Shown piece by piece: positions 1-10,037 of a stretch of 64,000 nt of DNA. Both the position numbers and the translations under genes were made by a program. Where the stretch lies: the NCBI GenBank assembly GCA_015350385.1, contig WNKI01000005.1, forward strand, positions 2,254,698 to 2,318,697, given 5' to 3'. The notes under the pieces were generated by a model. It saw only the letters and a program-made list of their open reading frames with translations, made no database searches and was not told where the DNA came from. Positions within the stretch are counted from its first letter, which is position 1, and the number at the start of each line of letters is the position of its first letter. This DNA is from Aculops lycopersici (taxonomy: Eukaryota > Arthropoda > Arachnida > Trombidiformes > Eriophyidae).

Positions 1-1131
1 ATTTTCATAGTGGACAATATAACTGAAATTCTAGGAACATATAAAATAATTGTATCAAAGAGTCTTGTATTCGCATGCATCCTTCCGTTTATGGTGCTGC
101 TAGGCTTAATCCGAACCCTAAATCGCCTATCATATGCTTCGCTGGTGGCCAATCTATCTCAAACATTAGGATTACTACTCATAGTGGAATATCTATTCAG
201 AGATCTGGACAAGTTCGACCTAACAAGACGCGAAAAATTCATGCCAATCAAGGATATCGCTCTAGGTTTTGGTTCAGCCATGTTTGCATTCGAAGGAATA
301 TCGGTGGTCTTACCGATTTATAGAACTCTCAGGAAACCAGAACAGATGCCAGGAGTCTTTGGCGTGGCTAATGTATCTTTTGTCATCATTTTGATCCTCT
401 ACTTTATTGTTGGAATCCTCGGTTACCTGAGATTTGGACACCGTGTTAGGGATAGCATCACGCTCAACCTACCTGCAACTCCTTTGTACGATGCAGTGCG
501 AGCCATGTTCACCTTGTCTATCCTCCTCTCTTACCCATTGCAGTTCTATGTACTAAATCAGATTGTTTGGACTTGGGTCAAAAATAACTTACTTGAGAGC
601 CAAGTTTTGGAATCAAATCTGAGACAAGTAATGCCCACCGTAGATACGTTCGGACCAAGTTTGAAGCCAAAATTGCAGCCACAACAACAGCAGCAAGAAA
701 AAGTTTCCAACAAGGTGGAGGCAACAAGTGTTGCCATAAGTGGAGTCTCACATACTTCGTCATCGTCCTCCACGTCCCCAACTCAATCATCAACCGAATC
801 ACTGGACCCCTCGTCGCTAGTTGCGCCGAGACACTTGTTGAGACATGAGTATTGTTGCCGGGTCGCGCTAGTCTTGATTACGTTCACCCTCGCCTGCAGT
901 GTTCCTAAACTCAATCTATTGATGGATCTTGTTGGATCCATGACTGGAACACTGCTGTCACTGACACTACCGGCTACAATCCATCTAACAACTTTCATTA
1001 GGGAAACTCATGGATCTAAGAAGGTAATGTTGGTTTTGATAGACTCAGCAATTATTATATTCAGCTTGGTGGCAGGGGGAACTGGATCAGTAATAAGTTT
1101 TACAACAATATTGAATTCAATCCGTAAATAA
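1..1131 (+). CDS. SLC36-type (PAT) proton-coupled amino-acid transporter, 3' part
   Basis: The 5' part lies outside the window. The frame is open from base 1 and I read it as coding throughout: the first visible residues (IFIVDNITEIL) resemble the PAT segment just before the middle membrane helices. SLC36/PAT proteins are about 11-helix symporters that move small neutral amino acids with protons at the plasma membrane or lysosome. Visible family features are several hydrophobic helices, the segment FAFEGISVVLPI, the SYPLQFYV helix and the late LMDLVGSMTGTLLSL helix. About 110 residues separate SYPLQFYV from the next helix, where PATs that I recall have about 20-30; the extra sequence is Gln/Ser/Thr-rich (about 610-830). 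The stop is TAA at 1129-1131. The gene is convergent with the kinase on the other strand. Which PAT subtype it is, and its substrate, cannot be told. Confidence 0.85.
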   Translation: MFIVDNITEILGTYKIIVSKSLVFACILPFMVLLGLIRTLNRLSYASLVANLSQTLGLLLIVEYLFRDLDKFDLTRREKFMPIKDIALGFGSAMFAFEGISVVLPIYRTLRKPEQMPGVFGVANVSFVIILILYFIVGILGYLRFGHRVRDSITLNLPATPLYDAVRAMFTLSILLSYPLQFYVLNQIVWTWVKNNLLESQVLESNLRQVMPTVDTFGPSLKPKLQPQQQQQEKVSNKVEATSVAISGVSHTSSSSSTSPTQSSTESLDPSSLVAPRHLLRHEYCCRVALVLITFTLACSVPKLNLLMDLVGSMTGTLLSLTLPATIHLTTFIRETHGSKKVMLVLIDSAIIIFSLVAGGTGSVISFTTILNSIRK

Positions 1132-1415
1132 TGCCTTAGAATAATTGTAAAATCATTCTTAGCAGAATAGAAGAATCAATTCTCTAGTTTGTATTATAAC
1201 ATTTAAATTGTATCATTTTTAATAAGAGACAGTAACGATGGTATTGCAGACAATACTATTGTCTTCATTAGTGACACTAAACTATATCATGATCACAATT
1301 GATTGGATAATTCAACAAATAATTAATCAAATGCACAATACAACTCTTTCTAGGAACTGTCATAGTATCTAATCTTTCTATCATTCTTGGAACTCCAACT
1401 CTCACATTGTGTCCT
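1132..1415. other. Convergent 3' intergenic spacer
   Basis: This short AT-rich gap lies between the stop codons of the SLC36-type gene (+) and the CDKL-type gene (-). It must hold both 3' UTRs. I see no AATAAA hexamer well placed for the + gene, only near variants such as AATAAT and AATAAG. Confidence 0.5.
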
Positions 1416-3624
1416 CTAATGAAATTTATCTTTTTTGTTAGTTTTGTACGTCAATCTCGATGATTTAACAGCAGCCTGTTGCTGCTGATTATCGGCTCCT
1501 CCAACTGACGGCAGGTAGGATAGGGATATTGATTTGATTGAGCTCAGCTGACCGGAACTAGACTTCTGTGAGGATGAGGCCGACGAGTTAGCTATTTGCT
1601 GCCCCGTTGGCTTACTTCTTGTTCTGCTACTATTGCCCAAATCTTGGTCAAAGTTTTGTGTCTGGTTCCCCTCAATTGTGGTCGTTAGTTGCCTCATTCT
1701 ACGTGTTCTAGTGTCTATCTTTCGTGAGCCTTTATCTTGCATTAGATTATTGGTTGGTAATGGCTTTTCGCTTTGTTGAGACACTTTCGAGGCTCTGGTC
1801 TTGATTAGAGTCTCCTGATTAATAGGCTTCGATCTACCCACTACTTCCTGCTTAGGCGTGCTATTCAGGTTACTAGTTTTCGATTTTTCTGGGCCTAAAT
1901 ACTGAATAGAACCCTTAGAACCTCCAGGTTTACCCCGACTCACAACAGGCGACGCTATCGTGGCTGCTCCTCGAATCTCTCTGGTGCTCGCTTTCTTGAT
2001 CTTTGAGTCTCTAGCTGCGGGTAGGTCTTGTCGCTGAGTTGCCGGTTGCTTCCGCTTGCACCTGCTATCCGAGTCATCTTGGTTGCTGTATTGTGTCGAC
2101 GCTTGATCCTTCACACTATTACTATTACCACTCGACGCCGATGGCGTGGATTCAGAAGTAGCCACAGGTATCGATGAGATTCTTGATGCTTGGTTACTGC
2201 CAGACTTGACCGCAACAACGAGTCGCTTGGCCGGACGAATGCCCGATAGAGACGGCGACAGCGGGCTCGAGCCTAGGGATCCCAGGGTTATTTTATTCTT
2301 TGTGCCACCTGTTGCTAACATTAGTGACTGTGAGTTGGATCGAGTCGGTTGAAATGCTCTGTTGTTTTGAATGATGGACTCGCCCTGAGCCGACGAAGCT
2401 CCACTTATGGATTGATACTGGCTTGCCATTGAGTTTGCCGAGCTGTTTGGAGCATGACTATCGCCCTTAATAAACTGTGCCATTGTAACCGAGTGAATGT
2501 ACTCATGCTTGAGCAGCTCCCCGCTAGAAGGCCTCTTTGCCGGATCCATCTGGACACAAGCAATCACAAAATCTATTCCATCGTTACCTATCCGCTTGAA
2601 GGGTAGCTTTTTCTCTACCGACTCGTTCGCATTAGGTGCCTGGCTCAATAGTTTCTCGATACCAACTTGATCGTAAAGGTTATGTCTTAGTAGAGTGTAC
2701 ATTTGACTTGTGGTCAGTTGTCCGAGTGAGCTCATAATCATACTCAACTGATGGTAGTCGGTCTTGCCGGGCCACAAGGGTTCGCCTCGCATCAGCTCCG
2801 CCGTTACGCAACCTATTGCCCAAATATCTATCTTTATCCCATAATGAGTATCGCCAATCAGTAGCTCGGGTGCACGATACCAACGGGTGGCTACATACTC
2901 TGTCAATGCTTGTCTATCCTGATTCTCCTTGTTAGCCACACTCTCGCTAATCCTATTCGATTCCTTTGCCGCCAACGGATCGTGCACCTTGCCACCAACA
3001 ATTGTGGACATCTGCATCTGGCTACTCCTCAATCCGCTCAAACTTCGAGCAAAGCCGAAGTCGCATAGTTTCACCACTCCCGCCTGATTGATGAGAATAT
3101 TCTCAGGTTTTATATCGCGATGGATGCAATTGTGCATATGGCAATAGTTGATGCCATTCACCGTTTGCCAGATGATCTTCTTAATCAAATTTAATGGACA
3201 GTTATTTTCATACTTCTCAATAACATCCAACACTGTGAGCTCACAATAATCAAAAACCAGGTGCAATCTTCGTTTCCGTCGAAATACCTCAATCAAATTG
3301 ATGAGATTTGGGTGCTTAAGTTGACGCAACATGCGCACCTCTCGCATAGCAATCTTCCTGATGATGGGGTCAGAGTCATTTTCAGAGTATCGCTTGATGG
3401 CCACAATCTGTCTAGTCTGTCGGTTAACGCACTTGAAGACGACACCCTGAGTTTGATGGTTGGATAAGAGAGTTAGTGGTCAAGTTAGCGTGATGATGAT
3501 AGTCTTGATGGTTAGAAAAAAGTCAAGGTTTGTGGTTTGGAACAAATGGGATCGACATACTCACATATGAGCCGATGCCAATCTTTCTGAGGCGCTCATA
3601 CTTGGACTCACTCTTGGGATCCAT
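1416..3624 (-). CDS. CDKL: CDKL-family serine/threonine kinase with long Ser-rich tail
   Basis: Two coding exons, 3624..3565 and 3446..1416, give 696 aa. Exon 1 encodes the start and the glycine-loop beginning (KIGIGSY) and ends at a GTGAGT donor; exon 2 continues GVVFKCVNR. The kinase domain covers about residues 9-330: VAIK lysine, catalytic HRDIKPEN, DFGFAR, TEY activation motif, ATRWYRAPE and DIWAIGC. The segment LIEVFRRKRRLHLVF is typical of CDKL1-4 kinases, which are CMGC kinases linked to cilia and the cytoskeleton. Two things are odd. About 37 extra residues sit between DFGFARSLSG and LTEYVATR in the activation loop. A Ser/Lys/Gln-rich, presumably disordered tail of about 350 aa follows the catalytic domain, whereas CDKL1/4 are only about 350 aa in total. 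Orthology to one CDKL member is not settled. Confidence 0.9.
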
Positions 3625-4386
3625 TTTGCAATCCTAACAGAACAACCTTAGATCATATTGGTGAGAAAGGCTATATTATTATTAGCTAAGGATTTACCGA
3701 TTCAACGGAGTGGCAAAATAAACTCCATGCCTCGTGAACTCAGCTAGCCGCAAGCATCAAACGAGTACATTTTTGAGAGAAAACAATTAAGGTTCTCTCT
3801 ATTACTAACTCCGCGACAGTCGATTGGATGTTATAGCGAGCGACTTGCAAAAAAGTTCCAATGTTGCACCAATGAGCTTATGACACAATTGCGTGGGTTA
3901 CCCTAGCAACCGGAACTTGCGTTTTGCTTGGTAGCTCGTTTCGCAGGAACCTCGTCGGCGACAACCACGCACAGGTGGTTGTTATTATATATGTTGCCAA
4001 TGATCGATATCACAAGCAAGAAAAATTTCTAGGTCATAAGCAAAGGCATAAATAAATGTCAATGGCGAATTTGATCAATACTGTTTATAGGTGATGATAA
4101 AATGCTGCTAGTGTGGATAATGCGGAAATGCATCGATTTTACTTGGTCGTCAAATAACAAATTGTATTAAAGTGCCTTCGTTGTAACTTGATATTCATAA
4201 TAATAATGATGATGATGATGATTATGAAATGCAATATAACTTATGTAGATTAACAATAAAATGATCCCGTAACTTTCAGAGCTAAATGATTCTGATAGTG
4301 ACCTACGGCGCATAGATCGTAACCTAAGCCGGTGATTGATCTCGATCTGCTGCGAGCTTCGGTTGTCGATGACACCTGTTTATGGA
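3625..4386. other. Intergenic region upstream of CDKL and downstream of CABLES
   Basis: This is the 5' region of the CDKL-type gene and the 3' side of CABLES, both on the minus strand. It contains an imperfect (GAT)n microsatellite near 4200-4225. I see no open reading frame with homology and no RNA gene. Confidence 0.4.
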
Positions 4387-6220
4387 TTAAGTCTCCACAA
4401 TAAGTCGTTCATAGTGGGCGAGGATTTCTGGCGGAGGAAGATGAAGAGCAAAATCTAGAGCAACTATGACACCGAATTCCATTGCAATTAGGTCGCGGCG
4501 CTTTAGCCTGAACGAGGTTTCGATATGTTCAATAAGCGATTTCAAATCTGGTCCCTTGATATCATTCAATTTAGCCGACAGGAGCAATGAGGCTCCGGCG
4601 CACAACTTCCGATTCTGCTTTGTAATTAGATGTCTCAAGCACAACTTTTCGAAGTAAACATAAGCTTGAGCAATAACTAAATAATCTAAATGCAATTCAA
4701 CTCTTCCAATCAGATACATTTCCCTCTTGATACTCCGCAGCTTACTCAAGGTTAACTTTAAATTTGGGTACCTCTCGCGAAACTTTTCATTCAATTCCTT
4801 CTTCATGTCAGTAGGTTTTACATGATCTATGACCGACGTTATGTAGGAGGGGAATGCCAGTACGGTACTATGCTTTCCAGCTACCAGGTCGGGATCATCC
4901 AAAAGGTTTGCATGATACGGCTGTTGTTCCTGGTTGCTGTAAAGATCAGCCGAACTCTGCTCACCCAGTTGGACAACCATGGAACTCAAGTGCGAACAAT
5001 CGCGATCGTACACCTGCTTTCGCCTGAAGCAGCCACAGTAGCCAGTCGAATGGAACCCTATGGCCGACAAATAATGTGACTGAGATCTAGTTGTGGCAGC
5101 AGTGTGATTGCAACCCGAATGCTCATAATTGAACACACTCTGTCCAGATTGCTGCTGGGCTTGTTGCAGTTGCTGCTGTTGTTGAGTCTGTGGATTCAGT
5201 TGCACTAAGGTTGCTGATGAGATCTGACTTGGAGTCAATGGATTCGATTTGTTGATTGGTTTTAGGAATATATTTGCATATGAGATATCTTGAGCGCCCG
5301 GCTTGTCCAAGCCCATCAATGCAAACAAGTCAGTTGGGTCGGAATGGTAGTTTCTAAGGTCAACAGATTGGTATTGCGATTGATGGTGGTGGTTTGAGTT
5401 GGATAAACGATGCTTTTGATGGCCACCAACACCAGGCACTCCACCGGCCGCAATACTCTTTACCTGGCCAACATTTTGGCCACTCTGTAAGGTATCCCTC
5501 CTACCTCCAGCTAGATGCAATGATTGCTGGTCTCCGCGAACACTTGGCGATGGTTGATTGATGCGTATAATGGAACTCAATATAGCTATTGGAGCTCGCT
5601 TACCAACAGCCAATACAATTCGCCTGTTTCTAATGCGATCCCGGCTTTTAGATCGGCCACTAGACTCTCTATTAGTCCCATGACTCTTTGAGGTTCGGTT
5701 AAACGAGGACTCGCTAACACTCTCTAGACTACCGTCTCGAGTATAAGTTCGTATGGAAAAGCGACTGCTCTCAGATGATAACCTTGAACGACGTTCTCTA
5801 CCCGACGGCGCCGACTCGTAAGTTGGTGATAATAATTTCGGTTTGTTGACCTTCTCAATAGGATTGATGCCGATAGATTTAGCTGTTGTTACGCTAGAGT
5901 CTGTAGGTTGGCGATGAGAGTAGATGAACATTCAGGTTAGCGCTTGGTTTCGTTGTGATTTATCAACGCATTGAGATCAACTTACCCGAGTCGGAATCCT
6001 CATAATTGGATCTATTCTCCTTTTCTCCTTGGTCCCTGATTCTTCGTTGATACGAATTTCGGGCTCGGGATTCGTTAGAGTTCTGTCCCGATTGGTCACA
6101 TTTGATGAGTGGTGCTCCGCGGCAAGTATCTCGGTTTGATCCTTCGAGAGAAATATTAGATAGAAATGCTATGGCGGCCAATCTTCTTCTTGCTCGCCTC
6201 CGTCTAGAATTCAACGCCAT
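4387..6220 (-). CDS. CABLES: CABLES (CDK5 and ABL1 enzyme substrate), cyclin-box protein
   Basis: Two coding exons, 6220..5986 and 5900..4387, give 582 aa. The intron is 85 bp with GTAAGT/ACAG ends. CABLES proteins are adaptors that bind CDKs and tyrosine kinases such as ABL and help control CDK phosphorylation. The C-terminal cyclin-like region (about 442-582) is diagnostic: ELNEKFRERYPNLKLTLS, KLRSIKREM, KQNRKLCAGA and ALDFALHLP match the family closely. Near the N-terminus AAIAFLSNISLEG is the other conserved CABLES motif, followed by a basic/Ser-rich region; the middle is Gln/His/Ser-rich low complexity. I chose the ATG at 6220 (MALNSRRRR) because it precedes that motif. The same exon has an ACAG acceptor at 6257, so a 5' UTR exon probably lies upstream. 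An in-frame upstream extension through that acceptor cannot be excluded. Confidence 0.9.
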
Positions 6221-6591
6221 CCAATAGGGACACCGGATTTGGTCAAGGAAATGTTCCTGTAACAAGAAAATAAATGCAAATATCGAGATAATAAACAAAT
6301 CCGTCAAGCGAGTGCTCGAAAACCGAGATACATTCACAACTATAGCGATTGTTTTGGCTAGACATGAGAAAAGGCCATGTGCAGTGAGAGTATGTTTGAA
6401 ACGCTCAGTCCAGAGCCTAGCTCCGTCTTTATGGCCTAATAACATAGACGACTCAACTTGTGCGGTGAAGTAGCATGCTAAGGATAATGGTAGAGTAAAT
6501 TCGAGTCAGGGAAATAGATAAGAGGATGGAAGCAAGTCGGGACACAAATATCAAAAACGATGCAGCAACATCGAAATTATACAAGTTTAAT
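6221..6591. other. CABLES 5' UTR/intron and RpL3 3' flank
   Basis: Contains the probable 3' splice site of a CABLES 5' UTR intron (TTACAG ending at 6257, minus strand) and, further up, the short RpL3 3' flank. The matching upstream CABLES exon could not be identified. Confidence 0.4.
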
Positions 6592-8713
6592 TTATTTTGC
6601 CTTAGCTGTCTGAGCCTCGAAGTCCTTCTTTGTTGGACCCTGTTATGATGAAGAAAATATGGTTAGTCGATGAGCAATGTTCGAATGACAATTCATTGAG
6701 AGGGTGTCGTCTTGTTAGCAAATCTCAGTTTGGGGCTACTTAAGTCGTCATAATTACTCAGACTGGGGCGGTAGCTTAGTCATCATAGCTAACAATATAC
6801 TTTGGGAGTTGAACTTACCATAAATGCTCTCTTCTCAGCATGGGTCTGGAATCTGCCGTGTCCAAACTTCGATGAAGTATCGATAAACTTGAGGGCGATC
6901 TTCTCTTGGGCGACTCTCTTAGTTTGTGTCAACAAAGACTGGTTATTAGATTGGGGATGAAATTTAGTTAGGAAGTATTCGCCAGGTAGTATGATTAATA
7001 GTTATATATAATCTCAGCCCTATCATTGTGTAATCAAGAATTCTCATAGATGATTCGTATTCTTTTTGGCTCAAATGAAAGTTTTCATCATGTTGAAAGA
7101 TATATGTTTGGCTCGGTGGGATAGAAAAATGCTTACCTTTCTGAGGGTTAGGACACGCTTCTTAGGTCCGACAACGCAACCCTTCAGCATGACAAAGTCA
7201 TTTCTGACTTCTCCATAGCGTGGGAATCCACCCTGTTGTTTCGATAGTGATAGGACATGATGTTAGTTCATAGTTCAAGGATATGAGCTAGGAATGTATT
7301 ATAATCTGATACCTCAGTCCGCCCTAGTTTAGCTTCATAACACTAAGTTCAGGTTCTAACCTGTACACTTTCTAGTTTTTCTCGATCATCGGTCTAGTGC
7401 CATGCGGATGGGTATCTTTGGATGTAGAAACTTACCATTGGGTTGATTGATTTGGCTGTGGTATCATACTCAGTTGAGGCATTGTTCTTGACAACCTTGT
7501 TGTCCATAGTGTGGTATCCCTTACCGATTCTATAAATCTTCTTGTTGATTTCAGTACGGTGATGGTAGCCCTTCTGACCAGCACGAGCAACAGTGAATTG
7601 GACACGACTTGGATGCCAGGCACCGATGCAGGCAACCTTGCGCAAACCTTTGTGGGTCTTTCTTGGCAACTTCTTTGTATGCCAACGGCTGGTTACACCC
7701 TTGAATCCGCGACCCTTAGTGACACCGATAACATCGATCATCTCATCTTGGGCGAAGACTTGTTCAATGGCAACTGGCTTTTCAAAGTGCTCACGGGCAA
7801 AGTCAACCTTTTGTGGGATTGTACCTCCATTTAGTTGAACCTCCATGATATGGGCCTTCTTTTGACGCTTCTTCATCAGACGGGTTTGAGTGTGAACAAG
7901 AACCCTGATGACGGAGCAGTACTTCTTTATCTGGGCCAACTCCTTCTCAATATCCTGCCGACCGACTGGGTCTTGCCACTTCTTGGCATACTTGGTGAAA
8001 GCCTTCTTCTTCGATCGGTACCTGTAATAGCAGAAAGATGGTAGGGGGAGGGAGTAAGAGTTAGTTGATCGGTCTCATCGTAGACAAGATACTCGTCAAG
8101 AGCGGAGACCGGCTCAAAACTAAGTGATTTGTCGAAATCACCTTATTTTGTGTTAGTGTTTGTGAGCAGCCCTCTTAAGAGGAAATATGTCTAAACGCTT
8201 GTAGCAGACTGGCTCAACCGGTTAAATTACTTACCAGTTCTTGTAGAAGCGACGCTTGCACTCTTCGGATAGATGCTCGGCCCAAACGGTCTTTAGAGCA
8301 CGCATGCCTTTGGGGGTTTCGATGTAGCCGACAACACCAACAATAACAATCGGTGGTGTCTCCAAGATAGTCACAGCCTCGACAACCTCCTTCTTGTTCA
8401 CCTTCGAACCTGGCTTGTCGACCTCACGAACGATGTGGGTCATACCAGCCTTGTAAGAAAGGAAGGCAGTCAAGTGAACTGGCTTGGATGGGTCATCCTT
8501 GGGGAAGGCCTTTACCTTTCCACGATGACGCTTGGAGCGTTTCTTTGGGGTGAAACCCATGTGTCCATGACGTGGAGCTGAAAACTTACGATGAGACTGT
8601 TGGGGTGACGATGTGATTGAGTTGTCGGGATGTACCAAGATTTAGTTGGTTAGCTTTCATTGGTTTTCCGGGTTTCGGTACATTGCATTATTATCTCTTT
8701 AGACACTTACCAT
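6592..8713 (-). CDS. RpL3: 60S ribosomal protein L3 (uL3)
   Basis: Six coding exons: 8713..8711 (the ATG alone), 8596..8235, 8021..7436, 7232..7137, 6938..6819 and 6639..6592. They join in frame to 404 aa, against about 403 for human L3. Every intron has a GTAAG donor and an AG acceptor. uL3 is one of the earliest proteins to bind 28S rRNA and reaches toward the peptidyl-transferase centre. The protein is almost unchanged in this family: SHRKFSAPRHG at the N-terminus, GVTSRWHTKKLPRKTHKG and the central tryptophan finger region, and GPTKKDF near the end. An intron directly after the initiator ATG is common in ribosomal-protein genes. The AATAAA on the coding strand overlaps the stop codon (about 6590-6595), so the 3' UTR must be very short. 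Introns 4 and 5 each carry a box C/D snoRNA. Confidence 0.97.
6712..6795 (-). ncRNA. Box C/D snoRNA in RpL3 intron 5
   Basis: On the minus strand, box C (ATGATGA) is at 6786-6780, D' (CTGA) at 6761-6758, a C'-like TGACGA near 6750 and box D (CTGA) at 6728-6725. The ends form a perfect 8-bp terminal stem, GCTAACAA with TTGTTAGC. The guide before D' is the complement of ACTGGGGCGGTA, a segment I recall as strongly conserved in 28S rRNA domain V, so this is probably a 2'-O-methylation guide. The guide before box D matches nothing I recognise. Ribosomal-protein introns are the usual hosts for such RNAs. I do not assign a snoRNA family name. Confidence 0.85.
7009..7097 (-). ncRNA. Box C/D snoRNA in RpL3 intron 4
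   Basis: On the minus strand, box C (ATGATGA) is at 7091-7085 and box D (CTGA) at 7017-7014. The guide immediately upstream of box D is complementary to CCTATCATTGTG, which I recall from the conserved 28S rRNA segment around CCTATCATTGTGAAGCAG. The internal C'/D' boxes are poor and the terminal stem is short and AT-rich, so the ends are approximate. The box spacing and the 12-nt rRNA complementarity support a real methylation guide. Confidence 0.75.
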
Positions 8714-9244
8714 ATTGATGGGTTACTAAATTGTTCTTTTCCTATTGTTGTAATATTTCAATTGTATATATAATAACCTAACTTGTAGGAAGTAGTAGTT
8801 GGATATAAACTTTAATATAATGTTGTTCGTGGAAGATGTCCCTCCACAATAACGATGCTGGATTGAGAAAATGTGATGGCCGTAGCGTTTGAGACAACGC
8901 GAGAATTCACATGCCGGCGCGCTCACATGGACGGAAGCGTACACTGCAGCGAGCGCTATGAAGCTCGGACATGCGCATTGAACGCAAGGAGAGGAAACGC
9001 GCACAAATTTGAAAAGTTTTTTTCTAAAGAGCTTTGTTGATTTTATTTTGGTTTACATTATGACATATGGATTTTTCCACAGGCTCTTCACAATGCATAA
9101 CGATTGCAACTATCTACATTTCTTGTATCAATTTTTGAATTGTTTTTGCCATTCAACATCTGATCCGGTATGACTTGAATGACTATCATGTTCTCTTATA
9201 TTGACGTCAATAAGAAAGACATCTTGATGTTTGCGAAATCGATC
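8714..9244. other. RpL3 upstream region
   Basis: Holds the RpL3 promoter and 5' UTR side (a pyrimidine-rich stretch lies near the start) and the 3' flank of the next minus-strand gene. I see no other coding or RNA feature. Confidence 0.35.
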
Positions 9245-9508
9245 CTAGTTCTTGAATCTTGCTGGCAACTGTTTGTCTAAAAACTCACCAGGCCTGCAAA
9301 TTGTGTATTTATTCGTTACCACTCCTGGAACCAAAGATCCCTCCTTGAATGCTCGTCTAACTTGTCTTTGCTCTCTGATAAATAGGAACAGGGCAATCGG
9401 CGCGGGAAACGCGATCAGGAACACATTTGGGTATTTGTAAAAGTGCCATTTGAAGTATAGCAGGGTCCCAAATCTCTTTGCTGCCTCTGGCTGTGGCACG
9501 AAGTCCAT
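9245..9508 (-). CDS. Small single-pass membrane protein, probably mitochondrial
   Basis: A single exon of 87 aa beginning at an ATG in reasonable context (CAACATGG). It has one hydrophobic segment (about residues 27-43, NVFLIAFPAPIALFLFI) followed by a charged helix (REQRQVRRAFKEG) and the tail NKYTICRPGEF. Size, a single helix and a basic flank suggest an accessory subunit of the respiratory chain. The helix plus charged segment faintly resembles the C-terminal half of NDUFB4, but the N-terminus does not fit and I cannot name it securely. The upstream region to SAP30 is 529 bp, head to head. Confidence 0.6.
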   Translation of the reverse strand: MDFVPQPEAAKRFGTLLYFKWHFYKYPNVFLIAFPAPIALFLFIREQRQVRRAFKEGSLVPGVVTNKYTICRPGEFLDKQLPARFKN

Positions 9509-10037
9509 GTTGGGGAAATATTGTGGTGTCGAATATATTGGCTCAGAAGTTATCTAATTACTTTCAGCAGCCTAATCTAACACTTTCCTTGGGTCAAACT
9601 ATATTTGTTAGCTTGACCTACACGAAATTTGTTCATTCGCATTGAGAAAATCCACGTAAAGCACACATAAGATGGAGCCTCGCTTTAGTGTATGGGAGGC
9701 TGCGCAGATGTATCTCAACAACAGCAAGAGTTCACAGCAGCAAAAGTAGTAGCGCTAGCCGTGTGCGTTCTGGTGGGTAATTCTGGCGAGAGAGTGCACG
9801 ACCGTCGCAACAACAGCAAGAAAAGATAACGCGAGAAGCCGCGGCGAAATGAGTTTCTGCTTTCAGAATCCGACCGTTGTTTAAGCTGAGAAGGGAAATG
9901 CCTCACAATGAGGTGATATCATTATTGAATCGCTACTCCTACAAATCTACCCTGGATTATCTCTATTGAGCAGAACAACCAAACAAATTCAATCATTCGA
10001 TCATTCATATCTTGAATATTTGGAAGCTGTAGTAAGG
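9509..10037. promoter_or_regulatory. Head-to-head upstream region of the small membrane protein and SAP30
   Basis: Divergent genes flank this 529-bp gap, so both promoters probably lie here. No clear TATA box was seen for either. The SAP30 frame is open upstream of its ATG to about 9966 but shows no homology there. Confidence 0.4.

Noticed and set aside
7233..7435. Possible third C/D snoRNA in RpL3 intron 3 (CTGA boxes and a CGATGA C-like box)
   Set aside because: Box C is imperfect, the terminal stem is weak and the guides match no rRNA segment I know.
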